Source: Patescibacteria group bacterium
GTDB lineage: Bacteria > Patescibacteriota > Patescibacteriia > Patescibacteriales > JAQTRU01
DNA: 40,884 bases
Direction of reading: 5' to 3'
Assembly (NCBI GenBank): GCA_028711655.1
Contig: JAQTRU010000007.1
Location: forward strand, 1 to 40,884
The position numbers were made by a program, and so were the translations under genes. The notes under the pieces are model-generated. The model made no database searches and was not told the origin of the DNA. It saw only the letters and a list, made by a program, of their open reading frames with translations. Each line of letters starts with the position of its first letter. The first letter of the stretch is position 1. Of this stretch, positions 13,704 to 22,990 are shown piece by piece.

Positions 13704-16700
13704 AAATTTTCTCTTAAATAATTAATATTATTAATAATTATATCGTATCCCTGTTGATTTATCTGATTCAATTTTTTAGCGGTATTTAACAATTTCTCTA
13801 TTAAATCTAAACTGCGGCTGATAGCTTTATCCCTATTTTTCTTTAAATCTTTCAATTTTTTATTGTATTGGTCAATCAGCTTCTGTTTTTGCTTGGGATT
13901 TAGTTTCTTATCTTTTTCAGTTTTTTCAATTAATTTTTCAGTTAATTTTTCCTCTTTGGCAAAATATCTTTCCTCTATTTTTAATAATCTAAGTGTATTT
14001 ATTAATAGCGGCTGATAAATTTTACCTTTAAGCCAACCCCGTTCATGAATTTCTTCAATATCATCAATGGTACTATCAATATTGGCGATTATTTCAAAAT
14101 TAACCTGGGCCTGGCCTGAATTGCCGGCCTTATCAAGAGCGCCAATAACTAAAGTGTGAACGCCCAAAGAATAATCAAACAAATCAATCGTAGTAGTGGC
14201 AACTTCCTGGCCATCTATAATTATGGTAGTAGTAGCTATTCCGGAAAAATCGTCTTCTGCACTATAATCAATAATTAAATCTTGATTACGTAGATATTGC
14301 TGATTTGATTGCGGCATATTAATAGTTACTGCCGGAGGCACCGTATCTTGCGGCTCAAGCTTGCCAATCGGATCTTCCGCCGTAGCAGTATAAGTTATAG
14401 TGAAAGCTCTTTCCTGGCCGATTTCAATACTTCCATTGAATTCTTTATTAATTTCCTTGCTGTCATCAATAAGACTAGCACTTAATTTATATTCTCCCTG
14501 GCCCGTGCCTTGTAATTCAACCCTATATTCTCCGTCTGTTGGGTCTGGAATTACCGCAAATTCAATATCACTATCAAAGCCGGAATAAAATGCTCCCTCA
14601 ATTTCATTAATTGCTTGGCTGCTGGAAAAGTCTTTACCTAATCTTTCGCCGTTTGGAGCAATAATTACAAAATCGGCCGGAGAAAAAATTCTGACCATAA
14701 AAAATTTCTGAAAAATATTTTTTCTAACCTCTTCGGCGGGTTCAGTACCGGTTAGTTCTTCAATTATCTGTTTTTGTGCCTCGGTTGGTAATGCAAGATG
14801 GTCGGCATCAATTTTTTCGTGCGGATTAATAAACGATGAACTCATATAAGGCACGGTATTATCTCCCGCTAATCTTATAGTCTCTTTTACATATCCATGC
14901 TGCCATAAAGGTAAATATGGCTCCCCAGATATTACTTTTATCACTGTAATTGTATTATCTCCAGCATTGCCGACAATATTTTTTATTTTAATGCCTTGAT
15001 TATTTAATTTGTTTATCTTTTGGATTGAATTTAAATCTTCTAAAAATAAATTATAGGGGTAACTACTGGGGAAATTAATTTTATCATAAATTCTTAAATC
15101 AATTTGACCGCCATCTTGTAAATACGGGAAGTCCGGTAGCAACTGTTCTACCGATTTAACATAATTTTGAATATATGCAAACAAAGAATCATAACTTCTA
15201 GCATACGCTTCTTGTGTGAATATTAATTTTACAAACCATCCCCATCTCCCTTCAAAACCTGTCGCTCCCTCCCACCTTAAATATGCCTCGGGCGCTCCCC
15301 TATGCGGCGTGCCTAAAAACACCAATTGATCAATATCATTACCATAATAATCACTTTCAGCGTAAGCACGCGCCACTAATCCGCCCATACTATGACCAAT
15401 TATATCCACTTTATCGCAATTGCAAATACCTTTTACTTCATCTATTTTTTGCTTTAACTGATAAGCGCTTAATACATTATCTTGCCGCCATTCATACGGA
15501 AACGCGAATAAATTTTTACCTTCTTCATAACCAGCCAACTTCAATGCTTCCCAAAGATTATCATAAGTATGTAAAATCGGATCTAACTCCCACTTGCCGC
15601 TCACTTCCCAGCTTCCCATAATCCCCGGCACTAAAATCACCGGCTCCAGTTCTTTGACTGGCGGCCAGGCAAAGGGCTGGTTGGTCTGGTAGATTTGCTT
15701 AACCTCATCAGCGCTGACGACCGAAGATAAAATAAATAAATCGTCAATATCGCCGGCAAAATTGCCTTCTTCCCCGCACCAATAATTCTCCCGATAGCCG
15801 ACTCTTAAAGTCTCGGCCAGGGGCGGATTGCCGGGAAAAAATATTTCGCCTTCCGGCTCGCCGTCAATAAAGAGCCGGACTTTGTGGTTATACGGCCGCG
15901 GGTCAAGCGTAACCGCGACAAAATGCCAATTATTGTCATTAATCTCGCTCGTTGACGTTAAATTATAATTGCGGGAAAAGCATTTGACGCTGTCGCAACC
16001 GTCAAAATAATTCAAGTTAAAAATAACTTTACCGCCGTTTTCCGCTAAGATTAAATTATTTTTTAAAACCTTATTTTGTTCATCATTGCCCCAAATAAAA
16101 AATCGGGAAGGAGTCGCGCTTGAAGCTGAAGTTTTTATCCAAACGCCGATGACGCCGCCCTGGTTAAAATCAAAAGCCGGGGAATTCAGGCGGCTGAATA
16201 AATCTTCAACTTTTTTAAAATTTACCCCGCCATTATATCTGCCATCAACCCGGCGCGGCTCGGACTGGCCGCCGCCGTATGGATTGTAGCTCCAATTAAG
16301 ATTATAATTATTGCCCGATTGGTCAAAGGCAATAACGCCCGCTGTTTCATCAAACGGGTAATACGCTTTAACTTCAACCGGGGCTAATTCCGGCTCCGTT
16401 GCTTCGGATTGATAAGGGTTGCCTGATAAATATATTTGCTTTATTTCCTCGTTAGTTAGCGGCCTGGTTTTAATCCAGATCTCGTCTACCATCCCCTTAA
16501 AATTATCAGTGCTATACGACCCCCAATAATCTTCCCGTCTGCCCACAGCTACCGCCTCCATGGCCGGAATCGGCAAAAGATAATCTTTTTCCGCCTGATA
16601 CTGGCCGTCAATAAAAAGCGTGGCTTTGCCGTTGGCGGAAAATTGTAGAGTTACAAAGTGCCATTGGTTATCGTTGACTGAAAGATTGGAAATAATTTCT

Positions 16701-17191
16701 TCCTGCCAGACTTTATTTTGCTTTAAATACAGCCTTACTTTCCCCTGATTCAGGGTAAGCATAAGATGGTTCGCCGGAATGCCCTTAGGATCCAAAGTGT
16801 TGCCCAGCCAAAAAATTCTGGCATTATAATGAGAACTTAAATCGGTTTTCAGCCACAAGCCGACGGTTAAGCCCTCGGGCCAAGAAATAGCCGGGGAAAA
16901 AGTCTTAGAAAACCATTCCTCTTTTTGGCTGAAATTTACGCCTAAATCCCATCTTCCTTCCTGCCTCTCCGGCAAAATTTTCCCCGCCGCCCAGGGATTA
17001 TACCCCCAGGAAAGATTATTATGGTTAGCGGTTGAATCATAAGCGACGCCCCCGCTATTTTCGTCAAAGTGCCAAATGGCTAAATCATCCGGCTCAATCT
17101 GGTCAGTCGCCTTGGCGCTTTTAACAACAAAAAACCCCGCCACCACGAAAATGGACAGGGCTAAAGTTAGTTTAAAAATCTTATTTTTCAT
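13700..17191 (-). CDS. Secreted LamG + LCAT-like lipase/acyltransferase + Ig-like protein
   Basis: An 1163-residue exported protein. A signal peptide (residues 1-28, FKLTLALSIFVVAGFFVVKSAKA) is followed by two LamG/concanavalin-type domains (about 30-260 and 270-510; each has a YDSTANHNNLSW or FDQSGNNYNLNW start and a DNQWHF core). Then comes an alpha/beta-hydrolase of the lecithin:cholesterol acyltransferase/PGAP1 type: VILVPGIMGSWEV (about 517), nucleophile elbow GHSMGG (Ser near 601), an Asp in AGDNTVPY and a His in DADHLALP. An Ig-like strand domain (about 935-1040, VTINMPQSNQQY, YSAEDDFSGIATTTI) and a Lys-rich helical C-terminus follow. A surface-binding enzyme attacking host or debris lipids is the natural reading. 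DNA for the hydrolase and C-terminus is clearly AT-richer than DNA for the LamG part, which hints at a mosaic origin. Confidence 0.87.
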   Translation of the reverse strand: MKNKIFKLTLALSIFVVAGFFVVKSAKATDQIEPDDLAIWHFDENSGGVAYDSTANHNNLSWGYNPWAAGKILPERQEGRWDLGVNFSQKEEWFSKTFSPAISWPEGLTVGLWLKTDLSSHYNARIFWLGNTLDPKGIPANHLMLTLNQGKVRLYLKQNKVWQEEIISNLSVNDNQWHFVTLQFSANGKATLFIDGQYQAEKDYLLPIPAMEAVAVGRREDYWGSYSTDNFKGMVDEIWIKTRPLTNEEIKQIYLSGNPYQSEATEPELAPVEVKAYYPFDETAGVIAFDQSGNNYNLNWSYNPYGGGQSEPRRVDGRYNGGVNFKKVEDLFSRLNSPAFDFNQGGVIGVWIKTSASSATPSRFFIWGNDEQNKVLKNNLILAENGGKVIFNLNYFDGCDSVKCFSRNYNLTSTSEINDNNWHFVAVTLDPRPYNHKVRLFIDGEPEGEIFFPGNPPLAETLRVGYRENYWCGEEGNFAGDIDDLFILSSVVSADEVKQIYQTNQPFAWPPVKELEPVILVPGIMGSWEVSGKWELDPILHTYDNLWEALKLAGYEEGKNLFAFPYEWRQDNVLSAYQLKQKIDEVKGICNCDKVDIIGHSMGGLVARAYAESDYYGNDIDQLVFLGTPHRGAPEAYLRWEGATGFEGRWGWFVKLIFTQEAYARSYDSLFAYIQNYVKSVEQLLPDFPYLQDGGQIDLRIYDKINFPSSYPYNLFLEDLNSIQKINKLNNQGIKIKNIVGNAGDNTITVIKVISGEPYLPLWQHGYVKETIRLAGDNTVPYMSSSFINPHEKIDADHLALPTEAQKQIIEELTGTEPAEEVRKNIFQKFFMVRIFSPADFVIIAPNGERLGKDFSSSQAINEIEGAFYSGFDSDIEFAVIPDPTDGEYRVELQGTGQGEYKLSASLIDDSKEINKEFNGSIEIGQERAFTITYTATAEDPIGKLEPQDTVPPAVTINMPQSNQQYLRNQDLIIDYSAEDDFSGIATTTIIIDGQEVATTTIDLFDYSLGVHTLVIGALDKAGNSGQAQVNFEIIANIDSTIDDIEEIHERGWLKGKIYQPLLINTLRLLKIEERYFAKEEKLTEKLIEKTEKDKKLNPKQKQKLIDQYNKKLKDLKKNRDKAISRSLDLIEKLLNTAKKLNQINQQGYDIIINNINYLRENL

Positions 17192-17221
17192 AATAGATAT
17201 ATAAATTACCCCCGTCTCGCT

Positions 17222-18505
17222 CTACAGTCGTCTTGAAGGTGATAATTCCTCTAAATCCTTATTAATTTGCTCTTTTAATTCATTCGGGCCACTAAATTTC
17301 CTTATTTCCCTTATCTTATAACCTACCTTTATTTTAACATTTTTTTCCATAATGTTCAAAATATATTCCTTGATAAACAACTCCAAAGAAGCGGCCTCGC
17401 CAAAAGTCTCTTTCGGCCCAAAATGAAGCAATCCCTTATGGAACGCTCCGTCAATTTCCGCTTCAACCGAATAAACCCCGTGATCCATGTCTAAATTCAC
17501 CCGGTCAAGGTTGATTGTCGGCAAACCGATTTTGCCGCCCCGGCCCATCCCTCTTATCACCCGCGCCTCAAATTGAATTTTCCTTCCGCTTTCCCTTACA
17601 ACCATAAAAAACGCCAAAAGCAAGAATGCGCTGGCAATAATCTGAATATTGTTTAAAATATTTTTATTCAGAAGATAATCAAGCAAAACGGCTGACAAAG
17701 GCCAGAACAGTTCGCAGATGGCGGCGGCCGAAGCCGTTATCCTTTTTAGGCCGAAGTAATAGATAAACATGGCTCCGGCTCCGCTCGTAAAAACTATCAC
17801 TCCTAAAAGTTTCCAATACAAAGCGCCCACCTCGCCTATTTTGAATAAATCCCCATTGAAGAAAATCAATAAAAAAGCCAATAGGCTTGTAAGGCCGAAA
17901 CGCAGAGCGGCCGTAGATTTAAAATCCAGATGGTTGACGATTCTTTTGCCGAAAACCGTTGAAGAGCCAAAAGCAAAAGCCGCCAAAAGGGCAAACCAGG
18001 CGGCCTGATGAAAAAAATCCAATTCTCCCGGGCTTAAGCCGGTTTTGCCAAAAGCCAAAAAATAAGCGGAAACGATAGCCGCAACCGCCCAAAAATAAAA
18101 ACGCCGGCTAAGTTTTTCCCCCAAAATCAGGCGCGCCATGATTAGGGCGAAAACCGGCTGCAATTTTTGCAAAATTACCACTGTGGCAAAAGTGACTTCG
18201 CCGCCAACCGCGGCAAAAAAAGCTTTAGTGATCATTAGCGTCCCAAGCAGACCGCCGAAAATACTTACCCAAAAAATCGCTCCCCAGTCTTTCTTTCTAA
18301 GCATTTTTACCTTGGACCAGCCAAAAAAAAGAAAAGGGGCCAAAATCAAAAATCCTAAAAAATGCTCCAAAAAAACCACCAAACCGGCGGGCAAGCTATA
18401 AAATTTCGGCCTGATAAAAACCCCGTCCAAACTCCAAAAAAAGGCCGCCAACATTATGGCTCCGGCTCCGATAACACTTCTTCTTTCTAAGCGAAATTCA
18501 GACAT
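17222..18505 (-). CDS. DMT/EamA-family transporter fused to a riboflavin-kinase-like domain
   Basis: Residues 1-305 are a ten-helix EamA/DMT transporter (two five-helix repeats; AAFFWSLDGVFIRPKFY at the start). Residues about 308-420 read as a flavokinase domain: FEARVIRGMGRGGKIGLPTINL corresponds to the RGxGRGxxLGxPTxN ATP/flavin motif, GVYSVEAEIDG to the second strand, AASLELFI to the catalytic-Glu segment (ETHI-type), and VKIKVGYKIREIRKF to the closing strand-helix. One continuous ORF joins them at a short basic linker (VRESGRK). The family PTAN motif reads PTIN. Known riboflavin kinases are usually the C-terminal half of RibF with an FAD synthetase half; here that half is replaced by a transporter, and a RibL-like nucleotidyltransferase lies 48 bases downstream (18554-18934). 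Likely role: riboflavin uptake with trapping as FMN (inference). Confidence 0.85.
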   Translation of the reverse strand: MSEFRLERRSVIGAGAIMLAAFFWSLDGVFIRPKFYSLPAGLVVFLEHFLGFLILAPFLFFGWSKVKMLRKKDWGAIFWVSIFGGLLGTLMITKAFFAAVGGEVTFATVVILQKLQPVFALIMARLILGEKLSRRFYFWAVAAIVSAYFLAFGKTGLSPGELDFFHQAAWFALLAAFAFGSSTVFGKRIVNHLDFKSTAALRFGLTSLLAFLLIFFNGDLFKIGEVGALYWKLLGVIVFTSGAGAMFIYYFGLKRITASAAAICELFWPLSAVLLDYLLNKNILNNIQIIASAFLLLAFFMVVRESGRKIQFEARVIRGMGRGGKIGLPTINLDRVNLDMDHGVYSVEAEIDGAFHKGLLHFGPKETFGEAASLELFIKEYILNIMEKNVKIKVGYKIREIRKFSGPNELKEQINKDLEELSPSRRL

Positions 18506-18553
18506 ATACTAAAGGCGAGAAGATTAATCTTCCCGCTCTTCCTCCTTATTTTT

Positions 18554-18934
18554 TTATAATTTTGATGACTTATAAATATGTTCTTTATACGGTTTTAACC
18601 TGATAATTTTACCGAAAAAAAAATTTTTCAATCTGGTAATATCAGCTTCCTGATCATAACCCAGGCAAATAACCGTTGGTTTATATTTATCTATCACTTT
18701 TAATTTATCCCGCAACTGGCCCAAAACAGCCTTATCAACAAAACTTACGCTTTTCACTTTTTCCAAACGCAATTTCTCATCCTGGCGAGGCGGCTTCCCC
18801 TTTAATTCTCTCACATTCACATCGCGGGCAACTACTACGATTAAATAATCTCCATATCTCCTGGCCTGGCTTAAGTATGACCGATGGCCCGGATGCAGAT
18901 TATCAAAAGTGCCGAAGCACATCACTTTTCCCAT
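18554..18934 (-). CDS. Cytidylyltransferase-fold nucleotidyltransferase, RibL-like FAD synthase
   Basis: A 126-residue protein from the ATG at 18932-18934 (MGKVMCFGTFDNLHPGH). The frame extends upstream to 19024 through a hydrophobic, AT-rich repeat region that is not credible. Motifs are GTFDNLHPGH (nucleotide-binding HxGH), VVVARDVNVRELKGKPP, a DKAVLG strand and the end motif RLKPYKEHIYKSSKL. The ARD and LKGKPP pattern with this short length resembles archaeal FAD synthetase RibL; glycerol-3-phosphate cytidylyltransferase (TagD) is the main alternative. Its position 48 bases downstream of the transporter-flavokinase fusion favours FMN to FAD conversion. Its missing partner would be the N-terminal half of an ordinary RibF. 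Confidence 0.75.
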   Translation of the reverse strand: MGKVMCFGTFDNLHPGHRSYLSQARRYGDYLIVVVARDVNVRELKGKPPRQDEKLRLEKVKSVSFVDKAVLGQLRDKLKVIDKYKPTVICLGYDQEADITRLKNFFFGKIIRLKPYKEHIYKSSKL

Positions 18935-18967
18935 AAAAGACAACGCTAATTTCAAAAATATTAAGGA

Positions 18968-19090
18968 AAAATAACCAATAACCAAATCCCAAACAATATT
19001 TAACAACCAAACTTCAATAATCAAACGTTTTTTATTAAGATTTGATTATTGGTTATTGTTTGATTATTGTTTTTTGATTATTGGTTATTA
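18968..19090. repeat. AT-rich inverted repeats of the AATAACCAATAATCAAA word
   Basis: AATAACCAATAACCAAA (about 18969) and CAATAATCAAACG (about 19015) are mirrored by GATTTGATTATTGGTTATTG and two further copies up to about 19088. It is the same word as in the spacer at 8157-8209. It lies between metK and the nucleotidyltransferase and would fold into a long hairpin in RNA from either strand. Confidence 0.7.
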
Positions 19091-19094
19091 AAAA

Positions 19095-20261
19095 TTATAC
19101 TCCTGCTTCTTTCTTAAGCAATTCCGCCTTATCAATTTTCTCCCAGGTGAAGTCTTCGTCATCTCGGCCGAAATGCCCGTAAGCTGCGGTTTTCTGGTAA
19201 ATCGGCCTTTTTAAACCAAGATAGTCAATTATGGCTTTAGGCCGGAAGTCAAAATTTTTCTTTATCAAATCAATAATCTTTTCTTCCGGAATTTTGTTGG
19301 TGGCAAAAGTATTTATATAAATCCCGACCGGCTCGGCCACGCCGATGGAATAAGCTACCTGCAATTCACATTTATCCGCTAACCCAGCCGCTACTATATT
19401 TTTAGCCACATGCCTGGCCATATAAGCGCCTGACCGATCTACTTTAGTGGGGCATTTGCCGGAAAAACAACCGCCGCCATGAGCCCCGACCCCGCCATAA
19501 GTATCAACAATAATTTTCCGACCGGTTAAGCCCGCATCAGCCGGCGGACCGCCAAAAACAAAACGGCCCGTAGAATTTATAAAAACTTTGGTCTTGTCAT
19601 CAAACAAATCGCCCAAAACCGGCTTTATTACTTTTTCCCTTATGTCCGCCCTCAATCTTTCCTCTTCTATCTCCTCGCTATGGTGGGCGGCAATTACTAC
19701 GGTCTCAATCCTGGCGGCCTTGCCATCCTCATACTGGACCGTCACTTGGCTTTTGCCGTCGGGCCGCAAATAAGGCAGAATCTTTTCTTTTCTGACTTCG
19801 GCCAATTTTTTTGTTAATTTGTGGGCCAAAACGATTGGCAAGGGCATAAATTCCGGAGTTTCCTTGGTGGCATAGCCGTACATCAAGCCCTGGTCGCCAG
19901 CGCCCTGCTCTTTATAATCGCCCTTGCCCTCAACTCCCTGGGCAATATCCGGGCTTTGTTCATGTAGGGTGGCGATCACGCCAACATCGTCGCAACAGAA
20001 TCCATATTCCTGCCTGTCATAACCTATCTCGCGTAAAACTTTCCTCACTACTCCCTCCAAATTAACATAAGCCTTTGTTTTGGCTTCACCGCCGACCAAA
20101 ACCAAACCGGTTGTGCAAAAAACTTCTATGCCGGTGTGGCTTTCCGGATCCTGCCTTAAGCATTCATCCAAAACCGCATCGCTAATCTGATCGCAAATTT
20201 TATCCGGATGACCCTCGGTCACGGACTCCGAAGTTATAAGACGTACATTTTTCTTGTCCAT
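19095..20261 (-). CDS. metK: S-adenosylmethionine synthetase
   Basis: Makes SAM from methionine and ATP. Family motifs in order: [23 protein letters not shown] at the N-terminus, [63 protein letters not shown] and [17 protein letters not shown]. The ATG at 20259-20261 ([10 protein letters not shown]) gives the normal N-terminus; a Met five codons upstream is possible. In the active-site lid stretch FSGKD, the usual Asp is Cys here (codon TGC), and the normal Ala of GGGAFSG is also Cys; the catalytic Lys and the DRS Asp are intact. It forms a functional set with ahcY and adenosine kinase upstream, separated from them by repeat-filled spacers. Confidence 0.96.
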   Translation of the reverse strand: MDKKNVRLITSESVTEGHPDKICDQISDAVLDECLRQDPESHTGIEVFCTTGLVLVGGEAKTKAYVNLEGVVRKVLREIGYDRQEYGFCCDDVGVIATLHEQSPDIAQGVEGKGDYKEQGAGDQGLMYGYATKETPEFMPLPIVLAHKLTKKLAEVRKEKILPYLRPDGKSQVTVQYEDGKAARIETVVIAAHHSEEIEEERLRADIREKVIKPVLGDLFDDKTKVFINSTGRFVFGGPPADAGLTGRKIIVDTYGGVGAHGGGCFSGKCPTKVDRSGAYMARHVAKNIVAAGLADKCELQVAYSIGVAEPVGIYINTFATNKIPEEKIIDLIKKNFDFRPKAIIDYLGLKRPIYQKTAAYGHFGRDDEDFTWEKIDKAELLKKEAGV

Positions 20262-20289
20262 AATAATTTTAAACAAATAATAAAGTTAA

Positions 20290-20465
20290 AGCGCTAAATC
20301 CTAAATCCTAATTTCTAAATCCTAAACAATGCTCAAAATTCAAATTTTCTAATTTTCTAAAAATAAAAGTTTTGAACATTTGAATTTCAGACATTTGAAA
20401 TTGTTTAGAATTTAGGATTTAGTGCTTAGAATTTTATTAGAAATTAGGTGAATTAGAAATTAGAA
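20290..20465. repeat. Long imperfect inverted repeat between ahcY and metK
   Basis: Arm 1 (about 20294-20345, AAATCCTAATTTCTAAATCCTA words then CAAAATTCAAA) is mirrored by arm 2 (about 20371-20422, TTTGAATTTC...GTTTAGAATTTAGGATT). Further TTAGAAATTAG copies run to 20465. The whole spacer is built of these AT-rich words. Confidence 0.7.
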
Positions 20466-20469
20466 ATTT

Positions 20470-21726
20470 TTACGTGCCTATCTCCCATGACTTTAAATAT
20501 TTCTCCTGCTCCGGCGTTAATTTATCAATATTAATCCCCATTGATTTTAATTTCAGTTTGGCTACCTGGTTTTCAATTTCTGCCGGAACATTGTAAACTT
20601 TATTGTCTAATTTTATTTTTCTTTTCATCACATATCCGGCCGCTAAAGCCTGGGTGGAGAAACTCATATCCATGACGGAAGCCGGATGCCCTTCGGCCGC
20701 GGCCAAATTTATCAGCCTCCCTTGCGCCAATAAATAAATGCTTTTCCCTTTTACAACAAATTCATCAACATAATTTCTCACCTCTTTGTTTATCTTCTTG
20801 GCCATCTTGGCCAAAGCCGGAATATCAATTTCTACGTCAAAATGCCCGGAATTGCAAACCATGGCTCCGTCTTTCATAACTTCAAAATGCTCCCGCCTAA
20901 TAACTCTTATGTCGCCGGTCAAAGTGCAGAAAAGGTCTCCGATTTGAGCTGCTTTCCTCATCGGCATAACTCTGAATCCGTCCATGGCCGCTTCCAGGGC
21001 TTTAATTTCATCCACTTCGGTAATTATCACCTTGGCGCCCATGCCCCGCGCCCGCATGGCCATTCCCCGGCCGCACCAGCCGTAGCCGGCAATTACGACA
21101 TTTTTTCCGGCTAACAATATATCTGTCGCCCTGATTATGCCGTCAATGGTTGACTGGCCCGTGCCATAGCGATTGTCAAATAAATTCTTGGTTTTGGCGT
21201 CATTCACGGCAATAATCGGCACTTTTAGTTTGCCGCTTGCTTCCAAAGATTTTAATCTGATTACGCCCGTTGTGGTCTCCTCCATACTCCCTGAAATTTT
21301 GCCTGCCCAAGTTTTAAACTCATTATGAAGCAGGGAAATCAAATCAGCTCCGTCGTCCATTGTAACAACCGGCTTATGCCCCAAAGCCGCCCGCAAATGC
21401 TTATAATAAGTTTTGCGATCTTCGCCTTTTACAGCAAGAACCGGAATTTTATAATCCTTTACCAGGGATGCGGCCACATCATCCTGCGTTGACAAAGGAT
21501 TGGAGGCGCACAAAACGATGTCGGCTCCGCCGGCTTTTAAAGTTCTGGCTAAATTAGCCGTTTCCGCCGTTACATGCAAACAGGCCGACATTTTCTTGCC
21601 GGCAAAAGGTTTTTCTCTTAAAAACCCTTCTCGAACCTTGCCCAAAACCGGCATGTCCTTTTCCGCCCACTCAATTCTCTTCTTTCCACCTGAAGCCAGT
21701 TTTATGTTTTTAATATCATAATTCAT
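20470..21726 (-). CDS. ahcY: Adenosylhomocysteinase
   Basis: Hydrolyses S-adenosylhomocysteine to adenosine and homocysteine, relieving inhibition of methyltransferases. Visible features: [58 protein letters not shown], the NAD Rossmann fold [22 protein letters not shown] (about residues 208-230) and [11 protein letters not shown]. It lacks the C-terminal extension ending in KPxHYRY found in most bacterial/eukaryotic enzymes, so it belongs to the shorter archaeal/Thermotoga-like type. The ATG at 21724-21726 ([11 protein letters not shown]) is preferred to the one five codons upstream. It is downstream of adenosine kinase and upstream of metK on the same strand. Confidence 0.96.
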   Translation of the reverse strand: MNYDIKNIKLASGGKKRIEWAEKDMPVLGKVREGFLREKPFAGKKMSACLHVTAETANLARTLKAGGADIVLCASNPLSTQDDVAASLVKDYKIPVLAVKGEDRKTYYKHLRAALGHKPVVTMDDGADLISLLHNEFKTWAGKISGSMEETTTGVIRLKSLEASGKLKVPIIAVNDAKTKNLFDNRYGTGQSTIDGIIRATDILLAGKNVVIAGYGWCGRGMAMRARGMGAKVIITEVDEIKALEAAMDGFRVMPMRKAAQIGDLFCTLTGDIRVIRREHFEVMKDGAMVCNSGHFDVEIDIPALAKMAKKINKEVRNYVDEFVVKGKSIYLLAQGRLINLAAAEGHPASVMDMSFSTQALAAGYVMKRKIKLDNKVYNVPAEIENQVAKLKLKSMGINIDKLTPEQEKYLKSWEIGT

Positions 21727-21818
21727 ATATAAATTGTCCATTAGAGCATGGATAATTAGTAAAAATATTACATATATTTTGGATAATTTTTATCACCCAT
21801 GCGCTGTTATTTTATCCC

Positions 21819-21908
21819 GTGCATTAGGGCATAGGTACTTAGGGAACAGGGCTCAAGAAAAAATTTTTCTCCTATGCCTAATCCCTGTGCCCTAACTACC
21901 TAATGCAC
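21819..21908. repeat. Inverted repeat, GTGCATTAGGGCATAGGTAC family, copy 1
   Basis: GTGCATTAGGGCATAGGTAC begins arm 1 at 21819 (to about 21844). Arm 2 at 21883-21908 reads CCCTGTGCCCTAACTACCTA then ATGCAC, its near reverse complement. It lies between adenosine kinase and ahcY. Related copies are at 22886-22967 and 23452-23612. Confidence 0.8.
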
Positions 21909-21913
21909 TATTA

Positions 21914-22867
21914 TTATAAACTTTCCCCATAATTCTCTTCATATCTCTTCTCCAACCCCTTCCAGTTAAAATAGTGCGTTTGCGTCCCGTATTTCTCAAC
22001 CGTATAAACCGCCACCAGGCCCGCCAATCGTCCGATTTTATCTAACGGCCAGCCTTCTGACAAGCCCTTGATCAAGCCGGCCCGATAAGCGTCCCCGGCG
22101 CCGGTCGGATCAGAAGTGTTTTTCGGCTTTGCCGGAGGAATTTTTACAACTCTGCCGCCGCTATAAATCTCCGAACCCTTGTCTCCCTTGGTGATTACCA
22201 ATATTTCCGTCATTTTCCCCAGTTTAGCCAAATTCATGCCTGTATTTTTTAAAACCAAATGAATTTCGTAGTCATTGCCGATTAAAACTTGAGAACCGGG
22301 TATGGCCCACTTCAATTCTTTTCTGGAAAAATTTATAATTTGCTGCCCGGGGTCAAAAATATAGGGAATGTTTGACTTTTTATAAATTTTTAAGTATTCA
22401 ATCATTCTGGCTTTGGCATCCGGAGAAACAATTGCCATTTTAACATTTTTTATTTTTTTGGCAACTTGGCAGTATTTTTTATCCATGGGTCCGGGGTAAA
22501 AACCCGTAATTTGGTTATCCGCTTGATCAGTAATAATGTAAGCGCTGGCCGTCAGTTCTTTTTTGGATTTTCTTATTTTGGAAATATCTATTTCCTTGCC
22601 TTTGAGCCATTTTTCGTATTTAAAAAAATCCGCCCCAACCCTTCCTAAAATTATCGGTTTTTCGCCCAATAAGGACAGATTATAAGCGATATTGCCGGCC
22701 GTGCCGCCAAAGCTTTCCCTTAATTTATTGATGGTAAAGCTTACATTTAATATATGAATCTTATCTGGCAAAATATGGTCCTTGAATTCTCCGGGAAAAT
22801 TCATTATTCTATCATAAACAAGGGAACCGCTTACTAGGATGGTATTACAAGTGTTTTTATTTTTCAT
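21914..22867 (-). CDS. PfkB-family adenosine kinase
   Basis: A ribokinase-fold sugar kinase of 317 residues. The N-terminal LVSGSLVYDRIMNFPGEFKDHILPDKIH, VSFTINKLRESFGGTAGNIAYNL pattern is typical of bacterial adenosine kinases (AdoK type), and the C-terminal anion-hole/catalytic motif DPTGAGDAYRAGL with the catalytic Asp is present. It phosphorylates adenosine to AMP. With ahcY immediately downstream and metK next, it completes a SAM-SAH-adenosine salvage path. A ribokinase or other PfkB substrate is possible, but the neighbourhood favours adenosine. Repeat copies lie on both sides. Confidence 0.87.
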   Translation of the reverse strand: MKNKNTCNTILVSGSLVYDRIMNFPGEFKDHILPDKIHILNVSFTINKLRESFGGTAGNIAYNLSLLGEKPIILGRVGADFFKYEKWLKGKEIDISKIRKSKKELTASAYIITDQADNQITGFYPGPMDKKYCQVAKKIKNVKMAIVSPDAKARMIEYLKIYKKSNIPYIFDPGQQIINFSRKELKWAIPGSQVLIGNDYEIHLVLKNTGMNLAKLGKMTEILVITKGDKGSEIYSGGRVVKIPPAKPKNTSDPTGAGDAYRAGLIKGLSEGWPLDKIGRLAGLVAVYTVEKYGTQTHYFNWKGLEKRYEENYGESL

Positions 22868-22885
22868 GTTTAGTTATTTTACAAC

Positions 22886-22967
22886 ATTCATTAGGGCTTA
22901 GGGCTTAGGTACTTGGGCGTAAAAAATAAAATTCTCCCTAATCCCTATGCCCTAAGTACCTAATACA
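22886..22967. repeat. Inverted repeat, GTGCATTAGGG family, copy 2
   Basis: CATTAGGGCTTAGGGCTTAG with GTACTTGGG (about 22886-22915) is mirrored by CCCTATGCCCTAAGTACCTA and ATACAC (about 22942-22967). The segment just after it (ACAAGCTAT) is shared with copy 4 at 23586-23618, so copies 2 and 4 form a direct repeat around the four-helix-bundle gene. Confidence 0.75.
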
Positions 22968-22990
22968 CAAGCTATCTTATCAAAACCTCT

